Positions 1 through 8,089 of a DNA stretch of 64,000 nt are shown here, piece after piece. The translations under genes and the position numbers were made by a program. Source of the DNA: DATEGZ01 sp035279905 (GTDB lineage Bacteria > Acidobacteriota > Vicinamibacteria > Vicinamibacterales > SCN-69-37). The notes beneath the pieces were generated by a model that ran no database searches, was not told the DNA's origin, and saw only the letters and a program-made list of their open reading frames with translations. The DNA lies in assembly GCA_035279905.1 (NCBI GenBank), contig DATEGZ010000116.1:22312-86311 (forward strand), in the 5' to 3' direction. Position 1 is the first letter of the stretch; each line of letters begins with the position of its first letter.

Positions 1-1
1 C

Positions 2-61
2 GCCGCGTACGCTGCGGGCAAGATCAAGACGTACGACGATATCAAGGCTCTATCGAAGTAG
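2..61 (+). CDS. C-terminal end of an unidentified protein (partial)
   Basis: Nineteen codons are open from the window edge to a TAG at 59-61, ending in a lysine-rich tail (KIKTYDDIKALSK). The frame is supported only by its position directly before, and on the same strand as, the RraA-like gene that starts 22 bases later behind an AGGAG ribosome binding site at 69-73. Too little is present to name a family. Confidence 0.45.
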   Translation, partial: AAYAAGKIKTYDDIKALSK

Positions 62-83
62 CCTCACCAGGAGCGACTGCCTC

Positions 84-746
84 ATGTCGATTGTGACCGT
101 CTCTGCGAGCGTGCCCAGGGTCGCGCCCGCGCTCCTCGACGCGTTCAAGCACGCGCCGACGTCCGTGATCAGCGACAACCTCGAGCGGCTTGCCGGTGTG
201 GTCGGGCTCCAGCCGTTTCATCGATCCGGGCGCATGGCCGGCACGGCGCTCACCGTGCGAACGCGCCCAGGCGACAACCTCGCGATTCATCAGGCGCTCG
301 AGCTGGCCGGACCCGGCGACGTGATCGTCGTCGACGGCGGCGGTGACGAGACGCGGGCGCTCATCGGCGAGATCATGCGGGACATCGCCGAGCGGCGGGG
401 CGCCGCGGGGTTTGTCATCGACGGAGCCATTCGCGACGTCGCCGCCTTCCGCGCGTCCGACTTTCCGTGTTTCGCGCGCGCCGTGATTCATCGCGGCCCG
501 TACAAGAACGGCCCTGGCGTCATCAACGCGCCCGTATCGGTTGGCGGCGCGGTGATTTCTCCGGGCGACATCGTCGTCGGTGACGACGACGGCGTCGTAT
601 CATTTCCGGCGTCGGCGGCAGGGACGTTGATCGCCGCCGTTCGCGCCCAGCTCGCGCGTGAGGACGAGATGCTCAAGGCGATCCGCGAAGGACGCTACGA
701 GAGCCCGTACGGGCCGCGCGCCACACAGGATTCGAGGACGAAGTGA
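84..746 (+). CDS. RraA-like / HMG aldolase family protein
   Basis: 220 residues of the RraA fold. This family includes 4-hydroxy-4-methyl-2-oxoglutarate aldolases and oxaloacetate decarboxylases, metal-dependent cytosolic enzymes that cleave or decarboxylate small keto acids; some members lost catalysis and became RNase E regulators. The diagnostic stretches are GDVIVVDGGG at 78-87 and DGAIRD at 113-118, whose Arg and Asp bind substrate and metal in the enzymes, so catalysis is likely retained. The ATG at 84 has an AGGAG 10 bases upstream. Its stop overlaps the GTG of the cupin gene, so the two are probably translationally coupled. The substrate is not predictable from sequence. Confidence 0.85.
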   Translation: MSIVTVSASVPRVAPALLDAFKHAPTSVISDNLERLAGVVGLQPFHRSGRMAGTALTVRTRPGDNLAIHQALELAGPGDVIVVDGGGDETRALIGEIMRDIAERRGAAGFVIDGAIRDVAAFRASDFPCFARAVIHRGPYKNGPGVINAPVSVGGAVISPGDIVVGDDDGVVSFPASAAGTLIAAVRAQLAREDEMLKAIREGRYESPYGPRATQDSRTK

Positions 747-1117
747 CGGATCAGAAAAAGGAGTTTCACAATTTCAACCATCCCGAGGATGGGCTGTTTC
801 GCGAGCTCGCCCCCGGGCTCACGACGCGCATCTTTCCCGGCGAGCACGCGATGTTGTCCGTGGTGATTCTCGAGCCGAACGCTGTGGGACGGCTGCACCA
901 TCATCCCGAAGAACAGTGGGGCGTGCTGCTCGAAGGATCGGCCGTCAGAGTGCAGGGCGACGAGGAGATTCCGGTGCGCAAGGGCGACTTCTGGCGCACG
1001 CCGGGCAACGTGCCGCACATGATGCGCGCGGGCGCGGAAGGCGCGCGCGTGCTCGACATCTTTGCGCCGCCTCGCAAGGAATACGAGAAGCCGGGCTCGG
1101 GCTTCGGCGGCAGGTAA
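743..1117 (+). CDS. small single-domain cupin protein
   Basis: 124 residues forming one cupin barrel. Motif 1 carries the metal-binding histidines and glutamate (HHHPEEQ, 52-58) and motif 2 ends in the VPH histidine near 92. The GTG start at 743 overlaps the preceding TGA by two bases. Pairing with an RraA-like aldolase suggests that the two act on the same small metabolite, for example as an isomerase, decarboxylase or dioxygenase step; this is inference. It meets the next gene tail to tail with only five bases between the stops. Confidence 0.85.
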   Translation: MTDQKKEFHNFNHPEDGLFRELAPGLTTRIFPGEHAMLSVVILEPNAVGRLHHHPEEQWGVLLEGSAVRVQGDEEIPVRKGDFWRTPGNVPHMMRAGAEGARVLDIFAPPRKEYEKPGSGFGGR

Positions 1118-1122
1118 CCGCG

Positions 1123-1641
1123 CTACCACTCGGCCGCGTCGATGAACGCGCTGGCCGGTTCACCCAGCCACTGGACGATGCGCATCGCGAGCGTCATGCC
1201 GATGGCGTAGCGCGCGGTCCGGATGCCGGTGAGCTGGCTCGGCCCGCAGCGGATCACGCGGGCGAGCTCCGTCCAGGACAAGCCGCGCTCGCGCCGGCGC
1301 GCGTCAACTGCGGCGTACAGCGCCGTGAGATTCCATCGCAGGCGCCGGTCGGATCCTGCCGCCGGCAGTGGCGCGTCGATCGCCGTGCCCGCGATGAAGC
1401 TCTCCGGCGATCTTCCGAGCCACCGGAGGATGAACAGCGCGTGCTGGCACGTCGTGTCGCGGCGCTTGGCGATGCCGGTGAGCGTGGACGGGCTGATCGG
1501 ATGATCCTGCCGGCGCTGGTTGAGGACCGCCGACTGATCCCACAACTGGTCCGCGACCTGGCGCCAGCTGAGCCCGCGCGCGATTCGCTGCGCGTCCATC
1601 GCGTCGAAGAGGGCCATCGCGTCGAAGTCAGCGCGGGACAT
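1123..1641 (-). CDS. tandem helix-turn-helix protein
   Basis: 172 residues made of two copies of the same roughly 65-residue XRE-like unit. Each has an RGLSW turn, a polar helix, a TGI recognition-type helix and a WLG tail followed by a buried FI (near 23-83 and 119-168). The internal duplication implies one polypeptide that binds two half-sites. No effector domain is visible. The start at 1641 gives the full first repeat; a second ATG at 1617 is possible. The gene lies 11 bases downstream of the methyltransferase gene on the same strand and may be cotranscribed. Confidence 0.7.
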   Translation of the reverse strand: MSRADFDAMALFDAMDAQRIARGLSWRQVADQLWDQSAVLNQRRQDHPISPSTLTGIAKRRDTTCQHALFILRWLGRSPESFIAGTAIDAPLPAAGSDRRLRWNLTALYAAVDARRRERGLSWTELARVIRCGPSQLTGIRTARYAIGMTLAMRIVQWLGEPASAFIDAAEW

Positions 1642-1652
1642 CGCGCGGAATA

Positions 1653-2309
1653 TTACGAAACAGGTTTGACGCCGGTGCACACGATCCAGCCTCTGCGTGG
1701 TTCCTCGACGACGCGAACGTCGGTGAAGCCGGCGTTCGCGAACAACGCACGGTGCTGGTCGACATCGAGAATCGCCATCGTGCTGACCTGCGCGAGCTTC
1801 GCGACATACTTGACGTGCTTTCCACCGTTGTAGAACTCCGCGATGATCGCCAGCCGGCCGCCCGGCTTCAACACGCGGCAGATCTCGCGCATGCCAGCGT
1901 TCGCGTCCTGCCACCAGAAATGCGTCTCGACCGCGGTGACGAGATCGAACGTCCCGTCGGCGAACGGCAGGCTCGAGACCGACGCCTCCTGCACACGCAC
2001 GCGCCCCCGCTCGATCAACTCCCGGTTCGTGCGCCGCGCTTCGTCCACGCTTTCCGCGGAGTAGTCGATGCCATGGACCATGCCGCCGCTCGCCGCAGCC
2101 GCCAGCTTGGTCAGTGTCCGGCCGCCGCCGCAGCCCACGTCGAGGATCGTGTCGCGGGCGCCGATCGAGATCTGCGCGAGACCCCAGTCGGTGACGCCCG
2201 AGTGCCGGCGGTTCATCGACCACAGCACCAGCCTCCCGACCCATCCCGTCGGCTTCTGGCACTGTGACAGCGAGTTCTTCGACCCGCCGCCGATGGCTAC
2301 GAACGGCAT
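1653..2309 (-). CDS. class I SAM-dependent methyltransferase
   Basis: 218 residues with the Rossmann motif I ILDVGCGGGR at 55-64, the acidic ribose-binding residue at the end of strand 2 (HGIDYS), and the post-I and motif III segments (SLPFADGTFDLVTAVE, LKPGGRLAI). It matches the UbiE/Methyltransf_11 group of soluble methyltransferases; the acceptor is unknown. The ATG lies 13 bases inside the end of the upstream VOC gene, so the two are translationally coupled. Confidence 0.85.
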   Translation of the reverse strand: MPFVAIGGGSKNSLSQCQKPTGWVGRLVLWSMNRRHSGVTDWGLAQISIGARDTILDVGCGGGRTLTKLAAAASGGMVHGIDYSAESVDEARRTNRELIERGRVRVQEASVSSLPFADGTFDLVTAVETHFWWQDANAGMREICRVLKPGGRLAIIAEFYNGGKHVKYVAKLAQVSTMAILDVDQHRALFANAGFTDVRVVEEPRRGWIVCTGVKPVS

Positions 2310-2674
2310 GAAAACTCCAGCAGCTCCACCGGCGCGCCATCGTCGAGGATGAACGCCACACGGACGCCGGGCGACGGCTCATTCGGCGCGATCAAGATCT
2401 CCCGGCCTTTCAGGGCCTCGTCCAAATCGTCCACGGTAAAGGCGAGATGCGGCACGCGCCTGACGATCTCGGGCACCTGGCAATGCGGCTCGAACCGCAT
2501 CCACTCGATCCCGAACGGGCTGGTCTCAAACCCCGTGACGTGCACGCCGAGGTGCGCGACGTGATGCTCCCCGGCACGCGGCTGCGCGTGCGGAATCCCG
2601 AGGTGGTGGTACCGCCAGCCGAGCTTCGCGGTCACGGCCGGTGGCTCATGGTTCAGCCGTTTTGTGCGGGTCAC
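2297..2674 (-). CDS. VOC (glyoxalase/bleomycin resistance) family protein
   Basis: 125 residues with a single vicinal-oxygen-chelate half: an early HHLG motif (metal His), the HLAFTVDDLDEAL segment typical of the second beta-alpha-beta unit, and a C-terminal VELLEF strand containing the usual glutamate ligand. Members are small metal-dependent lyases, dioxygenases or binding proteins. It is the first gene of a pair with the methyltransferase. Substrate unknown. Confidence 0.8.
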   Translation of the reverse strand: MTRTKRLNHEPPAVTAKLGWRYHHLGIPHAQPRAGEHHVAHLGVHVTGFETSPFGIEWMRFEPHCQVPEIVRRVPHLAFTVDDLDEALKGREILIAPNEPSPGVRVAFILDDGAPVELLEFSCRS

Positions 2675-2678
2675 GACC

Positions 2679-4331
2679 TCACTCTACGCGATACATCGGC
2701 ATCCCGGACACGAGCACCCGCAATGCACGGCCTTCGACGATCGAGTCGAACACGTAGCGCTCGGGATTGTAATCGGGCGTCTCGGGCCGGAAGGTGGCCG
2801 CGCCGACGCGCACGAGCTTTCGGCCCCCGTCGTTGACGCCGCCGGCGATCATCAGCGATCCACCGCGGATGAACACGCGCAACGGGCCGTCTTCGGGGTT
2901 GTGATTCTTGTAGCGGCCGGCGTAGGCGGCGTACTCGGGCGGCACGTCGAACGACGCCGGCCCGGTGTAGGTGCCGCGTGTGTACCAGTCGCTGCCGTGC
3001 GCGACCGCGACGACCTTGCCGTCGCCGCGCTCGAACGTGTAAGGAAACTCAGTTGCTTCCTCGTCGGACGCGCGGAACGCGTCGGCGCCCACGCGCGTGA
3101 GCGGCACCTGGCGCTCGCCGCGCTTGAGCATGAGCCTGGCTCGATCCGACGAGTCGACCGAGAACTCCAGCACGCGCCGGTCGCGGGCGACGTACGTGCC
3201 CGCCCATGCGTCCACCGGCGCCGCGGGCGGCGCTTTCAACTCCGACACGGGCTGATTCCGAACGGTCGCTCTCATGGCGCTCACGATCCACTGCCCGACC
3301 GCAACGTCGATCCCGGCCGTGCCCAGCATCACCACGCCGAATCCGTCGTCCATGCGCACAGCGAGCACGCTACCGAAGCCCGCAATCGACCCGCTGTGCT
3401 GGATTTCCGTGTCGCCGTCGACCGTGCGCACACGCAGCCCGTACGCGTAGTTCTCGAGCGCCGGCATCGTCAGCTGATCGAACGCCCGCTCGGAGAGCAG
3501 CCTGCCCTGCGGGACCGCGCCGCGATTGAGCAACACGCGAGCGTACGCGGCCATGTCGGCGGCCGTCGAGACGACGCTGCCGTCAGCGGCGGAGTACTCG
3601 AACCAGGGTTCCTCGACGAACTCATTGGTGAACGGCCAGCGTTCGTAGCTGACCGGCAGCTTCGCGCGAAGGCGATCGTCGATCGCGGCCACGCTCGATC
3701 GCATGCCCACGCGATCGAAGATGCGGCGCTGAATGATCGACGGATAGGGTGCGCCTTCGATTCGCTCGAGCGCGTAGCCGAGCATCTGATACCCGAGATT
3801 CGAATACCAGAAGTGCGCGCCGGGTGCGTACGACGGCTCGAAATCGCGCAGCGAGTACACGGCAAATGGCATCGACGCCAGATCCGCTCGATAGTTCGGC
3901 AGCCCGGCGGTGTGCGTGAGCACGTGATGCCCCGTGATCGGACCAAACGGCGACTTGATCTCGAACCACGGCAGGTACGTGGCGATCGGCGCCTGCGGAT
4001 CGAACCGCCCTTCGTCGGCGAGCTGCATCATGGCGATGGCCGTGAACGATTTCGAAATCGATCCGATCTCGAAGAGCGAATCCGCCGTGATCGGCTTCTG
4101 CGTCTTGAGGTCGGCGTAGCCGTGCGTGAACACGCCCAGCGTTTTCTCGCGATCGGTCACCGCCACGGCCAGCCCCGGCACTTTCGACGTCGCTACGGCA
4201 CGGTCGATGGCCTCCAGCGTCTTCGTCCATGGCGTTTGCGGCCGGCCCTGCGCCGCGACGGCGAGGGCCAGGGGCAGAACAAGAAGAGCGACACCGCTCA
4301 GGATTCGTCGGTCGTTACCGTTTCGGCTCAT
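2679..4331 (-). CDS. exported serine hydrolase (beta-lactamase/PBP class C fold)
   Basis: 550 residues with an N-terminal signal peptide (hydrophobic 11-27). The penicillin-binding fold is shown by SISK at 91-94 (nucleophile Ser), YSN at 176-178 and HSG at 312-314 replacing KTG. A C-terminal beta-rich region of about 170 residues resembles the accessory domain of Pab87-like D-aminopeptidases and esterases. It probably acts in the periplasm on peptides, D-amino acid amides or esters; a true antibiotic lactamase is less likely. The start overlaps the end of the DHFR-like gene by 17 bases. Confidence 0.85.
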   Translation of the reverse strand: MSRNGNDRRILSGVALLVLPLALAVAAQGRPQTPWTKTLEAIDRAVATSKVPGLAVAVTDREKTLGVFTHGYADLKTQKPITADSLFEIGSISKSFTAIAMMQLADEGRFDPQAPIATYLPWFEIKSPFGPITGHHVLTHTAGLPNYRADLASMPFAVYSLRDFEPSYAPGAHFWYSNLGYQMLGYALERIEGAPYPSIIQRRIFDRVGMRSSVAAIDDRLRAKLPVSYERWPFTNEFVEEPWFEYSAADGSVVSTAADMAAYARVLLNRGAVPQGRLLSERAFDQLTMPALENYAYGLRVRTVDGDTEIQHSGSIAGFGSVLAVRMDDGFGVVMLGTAGIDVAVGQWIVSAMRATVRNQPVSELKAPPAAPVDAWAGTYVARDRRVLEFSVDSSDRARLMLKRGERQVPLTRVGADAFRASDEEATEFPYTFERGDGKVVAVAHGSDWYTRGTYTGPASFDVPPEYAAYAGRYKNHNPEDGPLRVFIRGGSLMIAGGVNDGGRKLVRVGAATFRPETPDYNPERYVFDSIVEGRALRVLVSGMPMYRVE

Positions 4332-4863
4332 ACCGCAGCACCACCGCTCCCGAGCCGAACTCGAGCCGGCTCACGAGCCTCAAGTCGACCTGCCTCGAGA
4401 GCCCGGCGAACAACGTCGGTCCGCGGCCCACGAGCCTCGGGTGCACGACGAACTCGTACTCATCGATCAATTCCAGCTCGGTCAACGCGAGCGCAAGCTT
4501 CACGCCTCCGACAAACAGTCCCCGGCCCGGCTGACGCTTGAGCTCCAGCACCGCTTTTCCCAGATCCCCGCGCACGAGCTCCGCGTTCCAGTCGACCCGA
4601 TCAAGCGTGCTCGACACGACGTATTTCTTTGCCGCATCGATCGTCCGGGCGAAAGGTTCCGTCCACTCGGGCATCGTGATGGTCCGAGTTTCCAGCCGCC
4701 ACGCCGCTTCCATCATTTGATACGTCACGCGGCCGAAGATGAGGGCGTCGGCCTGCGCGAGGTTTTCGACCGCGTGACGATGGAGCTCTTCGTCCGCGAT
4801 CCCGACGCGGTGATCGCAGCACCCGTCCAGGGTGACGTTGATGGAATAGCGAAGCGGTCGCAT
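4315..4863 (-). CDS. dihydrofolate reductase-like (RibD C-terminal) protein
   Basis: 182 residues matching the DHFR/RibD C-terminal superfamily: an N-terminal SINVTLDG strand, a central FGRVTYQMM segment, LFVGG nucleotide-binding loop and a late DEYEFVVHPRLVG segment. Such proteins are NADPH-dependent reductases of unknown substrate, commonly scattered in soil bacteria. The gene starts four bases after the stop of the 4868-5368 gene. Its first residues, MRPLR, are the same as those of the exported protein beginning at 6630, because both starts lie next to a copy of the duplicated gene. Confidence 0.8.
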   Translation of the reverse strand: MRPLRYSINVTLDGCCDHRVGIADEELHRHAVENLAQADALIFGRVTYQMMEAAWRLETRTITMPEWTEPFARTIDAAKKYVVSSTLDRVDWNAELVRGDLGKAVLELKRQPGRGLFVGGVKLALALTELELIDEYEFVVHPRLVGRGPTLFAGLSRQVDLRLVSRLEFGSGAVVLRYEPKR

Positions 4864-5368
4864 GGCGCTAGGACGATCCGGAAGCAGATGCCAACACTCG
4901 TTCGAGGAGCCGACTGTGAAGCCTGGAGTCGAGTTGGAACAGCCCGTTCGACGAAAACAGCCTGTGGTTCGCGTTCGGCTCGTAGGACTGCGGAACGACC
5001 GCTCCGTGTCTCACTCCGAATCTGCCAAGAATGTCGTGCGGTGGAACGTCGCCTGCCGGCGTGGGTGTCCGCGCATCAATGACGTACACCCAACCCGAGT
5101 GTTGCCGGCGCGCCTCCGCCTGCAGCTCGGGCAACCCGGGCGCGTGGGTCGCGATCACGTGATGAAGAAGATCCACAAAACGCCTGTTGGGTTGAAAGTT
5201 GTCGGCAGTGATCGACACTCCGTTTCCGAGCAACTCGGTGCAACGGCCGATGATCGCGTCTGCGGCGAGACCCAAGTTGAACACGATGTCTTCCGGAAGA
5301 TATGAGACGACATCCGTGAGACCTTCCGGCAAGTTCACGCGGTACACGTGGAACGGTGGGCGGTTCAT
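4853..5368 (-). repeat. direct repeat copy 1 (gene plus start of next gene)
   Basis: This segment and 6620-7036 are imperfect direct repeats. Each covers a whole copy of the hypothetical gene, the four-base gap, and the first five codons (MRPLR) of the following, unrelated gene. The arrangement points to a tandem duplication or gene conversion that used the shared region as an end. Confidence 0.75.
4868..5368 (-). CDS. duplicated conserved hypothetical protein, longer copy
   Basis: 166 residues, soluble, no signal peptide, family not recognised. It begins with a PFHVYRVNLPEGL stretch followed by a helix-rich middle and ends SASGSS. The ATG overlaps the stop of the upstream exported protein in an ATGA junction, so it is translationally coupled to it. 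A second, shorter copy lies at 6635-7036; the two are identical over much of their length and this one has an additional 32-residue block (about residues 41-72). Context gives no function. Confidence 0.75.
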   Translation of the reverse strand: MNRPPFHVYRVNLPEGLTDVVSYLPEDIVFNLGLAADAIIGRCTELLGNGVSITADNFQPNRRFVDLLHHVIATHAPGLPELQAEARRQHSGWVYVIDARTPTPAGDVPPHDILGRFGVRHGAVVPQSYEPNANHRLFSSNGLFQLDSRLHSRLLERVLASASGSS

Positions 5369-6630
5369 CTCTCGCGAACGATGACAAATGAACCAGATCG
5401 CGCGGCCGGACGCACGACCCATCCCGCGTTCAGCGTGACGCTCCAGCCGTCGCCCTGCAGCGTGGCGCCTTCGAGCGGCCTTGTCACCGGGACGGACAAC
5501 GCCGTCCCATCGGCCGAACGCAAGACGCCGTTGTTTGCGGTGAAGCGACCCCACTGCGCGGACAGGGTGAAATTGTGAAAGAGCACCGTGCCCACCCCCG
5601 CAATACCGACGGAGTCCATGGTGTTGCTGGTCCCGCTGCCCGCGGCGGGCATCGTCAGCACGGGCCCGTCGACGAAACGCCGACGCAACTCGGCGACGCG
5701 GGCCTGCTGCGCCCGATCGCGGGCCTCCTCTTTCGTTCGCAGCGCGGCCCCATCGTAGCGCGCCGCGGCCGCGGCAAGTTCCGTCGTCGGTGGCCGGTTG
5801 ACTGCGGAGGCGAGCAAGTCACCAAGGTCCGAAGTCGCACGAACCTGCCGGCGCCATCCCGGCAGGAGATCGTCCAGCAGCACACCGTAGCCGGGTCCGG
5901 ACGCGGCTTCGAAATTTCCGACGAAGGACGTCTGCAATTCGCCTCCTGCGAGTGCTGACGCGGCGGCACGGTGGGCATCCGCGGGCGAACTGGCCCAGGC
6001 AGCAATGCCGGTGTAGGAGGCCAGCCCCTCGCGAATCTCCTCGCGCCGCTCGTTGTCCGCCGCGCCGGGAAAGAGCCGGCGGCGCTCGCGCCTGAAGGCT
6101 AGCGCGTCGGCGATCGCCTCGGCCCGATCACTCCCGCTCGACTGGACCGCCCGGCGGAGCGCCCGCCATTCGAGCTGCATCCAGACTCGGCCTTCGAGCG
6201 TATCGAGATGCTCGTTATAGCCGTCGCTCGTGACGAGCCCCAGCTCGGGCTGAATGCGATGAAACAGCCCGTGGAGCAATATCTGCTGGCGTGCCTCGGC
6301 ATCGTTCGCCGGAAGCATGGACAGGGGATATGCGAACCATCGCACCCCGCCCCACGAGACGGGACCGTCCGCAAATCCTGAAAAGCGTGGTGGCGGCCCC
6401 TCCGGTTCCGGCTGGCTCGTGGCGCGGGTTCCGGTCGCCTGGTCAACGATCACCAGCGGACCGCAGAGCGACACGCCCCACAGCCGGCCCGCGTCTCGCT
6501 CGCAGAGCTTCGTGACTTCCTCGAAGTAGCGCTTGGCGATCTCTGGTTTGACTTGCGCCTCGAGGGCCATCGCGGCGCTGAGCGGCACGAGGAGCAATGG
6601 CGCGCGAATGAAAAATCGAAGGGGTCGCAT
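5365..6630 (-). CDS. exported protein with a degenerate gluzincin-type peptidase core
   Basis: 421 residues with a signal peptide (cleavage near AMALEAQ). The middle has H-G-L-F-H at 120-124 in the place of HEXXH and EGLASYTG at 201-208, which has the look of the downstream glutamate helix of gluzincin metallopeptidases. The catalytic Glu of the first motif is Gly, so if the relationship is real the protein has probably lost proteolysis and keeps a binding role. The C-terminal 100 residues are beta-rich. It is sandwiched between two copies of a duplicated gene and coupled to the downstream copy. Confidence 0.7.
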   Translation of the reverse strand: MRPLRFFIRAPLLLVPLSAAMALEAQVKPEIAKRYFEEVTKLCERDAGRLWGVSLCGPLVIVDQATGTRATSQPEPEGPPPRFSGFADGPVSWGGVRWFAYPLSMLPANDAEARQQILLHGLFHRIQPELGLVTSDGYNEHLDTLEGRVWMQLEWRALRRAVQSSGSDRAEAIADALAFRRERRRLFPGAADNERREEIREGLASYTGIAAWASSPADAHRAAASALAGGELQTSFVGNFEAASGPGYGVLLDDLLPGWRRQVRATSDLGDLLASAVNRPPTTELAAAAARYDGAALRTKEEARDRAQQARVAELRRRFVDGPVLTMPAAGSGTSNTMDSVGIAGVGTVLFHNFTLSAQWGRFTANNGVLRSADGTALSVPVTRPLEGATLQGDGWSVTLNAGWVVRPAARSGSFVIVRER

Positions 6631-7036
6631 GGCGCTAGGACGATCCGGAAGCAGATGTCATGACTCGTTCGAGGAGCTGTTTGTAAAGTCTGGAGTCGAG
6701 TTGGAACAGCCCGTTCGACGAACACAGTGTGTGGTTCGGGTTCGGCTGATAAGACCGCGGAACGATCGCTCCGTCTCTCCCTTCGAACCTGCCAAGGATG
6801 TCCCAGGGCGGAACGTCGCCTGCAGGCGTCGGTGTCCGCGCGTCAATGACGTACACCCAACCCGAGTGTTGCCTGCGCGCCTCCGCCTGCAGCTCGGGCA
6901 ACTCGGGCGCGTGTGTCGCGATCATCGCCTCTCCGGCGAGACCCGAGTTGAACACGATGTCTTCCGGAAGATATGAGACGACGTCCGTGAGACCTTCCGG
7001 CAGGTTCACGCGGTACACGTGGAACGGTTGGCTCAC
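6620..7036 (-). repeat. direct repeat copy 2 with 96-base internal deletion
   Basis: Second copy of the repeat at 4853-5368. It differs by scattered substitutions and one 96-base in-frame deletion. It ends in the first codons of the exported protein gene whose ATG is at 6630. Confidence 0.75.
6635..7036 (-). CDS. duplicated conserved hypothetical protein, shorter copy
   Basis: 133 residues, a paralogue of the 4868-5368 product with near-identical start (PFHVYRVNLPEGL) and end (TSASGSS). It lacks an internal block of 32 residues (96 bases); the join falls at a short CGAT match, so the loss is in frame and the protein may still be made. The spacing of its stop to the next start (four bases) is the same as for the longer copy. 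Function unknown. Confidence 0.7.
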   Translation of the reverse strand: MSQPFHVYRVNLPEGLTDVVSYLPEDIVFNSGLAGEAMIATHAPELPELQAEARRQHSGWVYVIDARTPTPAGDVPPWDILGRFEGRDGAIVPRSYQPNPNHTLCSSNGLFQLDSRLYKQLLERVMTSASGSS

Positions 7037-7045
7037 GCCGGTATC

Positions 7046-7876
7046 CTAGCGCCGTTCGAGAACAAGGCGGTGATGGTCAGCAAAACATCTGTCGTGTGCG
7101 ACCAGGTTGGCGGCCGGGACGAACTCGCAGAACCGGATGTCGAGCGACCCGGATCTCAAGGCGCAATACTCAAACGTGCCGGGGAACTGAATGGAAATCC
7201 CGGACCCGGTCGCTCCTGAGAGCGTCGTCTGGATGGCGAAGTCGATCCCCAAGTACGTGGACTGAGGGAGGGGCTCGAAAATGGTCGGGTAGCTATCGTC
7301 TTCGGTGGCGAGATAGTTGCCGCTGATTCCGATCACGAACCAGCCGTGCTCGTACAACATGCCGGCCACACGGACGTCCAATCCGCCCGGAAACCCGGAA
7401 GATTTAGTGACGGTCGCCGCGTAGGTTCGCGTCCGCAATTCGCCCGGAATGCCAGTGCAGGCGTCGTCGGCCACGAAGGTCAGCGTGTAGTCGCCGGGCT
7501 CGATTCGCAGGACCGTGTCGGCAGCCTCCATTCCGAACGCGATGCGCGCATCACACGGACCGCAGAGCGACTGCACGTCCAGGGCTTGAGTCGCTGGCAG
7601 GTATCCGTCCTTCGTCGCACGAAATGTGACGACTCCGGCGAACGTTCCTGCAAACGACAACGCGCCGTTGCTGTCGCTGATGGCAAACACTCCGGCGTTC
7701 GGGCCATCTACGATCTCCACCTTCACGCCAGCCAGCCGCCTGAACGCCGAGTCCGCGACTGTGCCACGAATCTGCGTCACGATCCGTTGCCCCGTCTGGA
7801 CGGTCGTTGGGACGGTCGGTTGCTGAGGTCCCCTGCCGCACGCTGCCGCCAGCAGGGCTACGACGATCGTGAGCAC
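7046..7876 (-). CDS. lipoprotein with carboxypeptidase-regulatory-like domain
   Basis: 276 residues if translation starts at the GTG at 7876, which gives a clean lipoprotein signal ending in LLAAAC and has a GGGGTGA sequence a few bases upstream. The open frame extends to an ATG at 8053, but that start would bury the lipobox. Residues after the lipobox contain an IRGTV..ADSAFRRLAGVKVEI segment, a beta-sandwich of the CarboxypepD_reg type, followed by a second beta-rich domain with several cysteines. Probably an outer-envelope lipoprotein; ligand unknown. Confidence 0.65.
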   Translation of the reverse strand: MLTIVVALLAAACGRGPQQPTVPTTVQTGQRIVTQIRGTVADSAFRRLAGVKVEIVDGPNAGVFAISDSNGALSFAGTFAGVVTFRATKDGYLPATQALDVQSLCGPCDARIAFGMEAADTVLRIEPGDYTLTFVADDACTGIPGELRTRTYAATVTKSSGFPGGLDVRVAGMLYEHGWFVIGISGNYLATEDDSYPTIFEPLPQSTYLGIDFAIQTTLSGATGSGISIQFPGTFEYCALRSGSLDIRFCEFVPAANLVAHDRCFADHHRLVLERR

Positions 7877-8089
7877 CGAGACGTCACCCCGACCGAAGCC
7901 AGGCCGACGAGCGAGTCCGTCGACGCGAGCCGGACCAGCGACCAGACGCATCGTTCCGTGCCCGACGATCCCCAAACACACATAGGCCGCGGACACCGCC
8001 AGCACGGTCGCCATCCCCCATCTATACGTTCCCCACTCCGGGAAATGCGCCATGTTCCAATAGTCCCGCGGTGGCCCGATTCTCGGCCT

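Noticed and set aside
2679..4331. Class C beta-lactamase conferring resistance
   Set aside because: HSG in place of KTG and the extra C-terminal domain fit esterase/D-peptidase relatives better.
2664..4541. Long open frame on the plus strand opposite the serine hydrolase (and similar ones at 38068-40644, 41634-45758, 52692-54872)
   Set aside because: High-GC antisense shadows. The minus- or plus-strand genes underneath have clear domains, while the shadow translations are Arg/His/Ala-rich without motifs.
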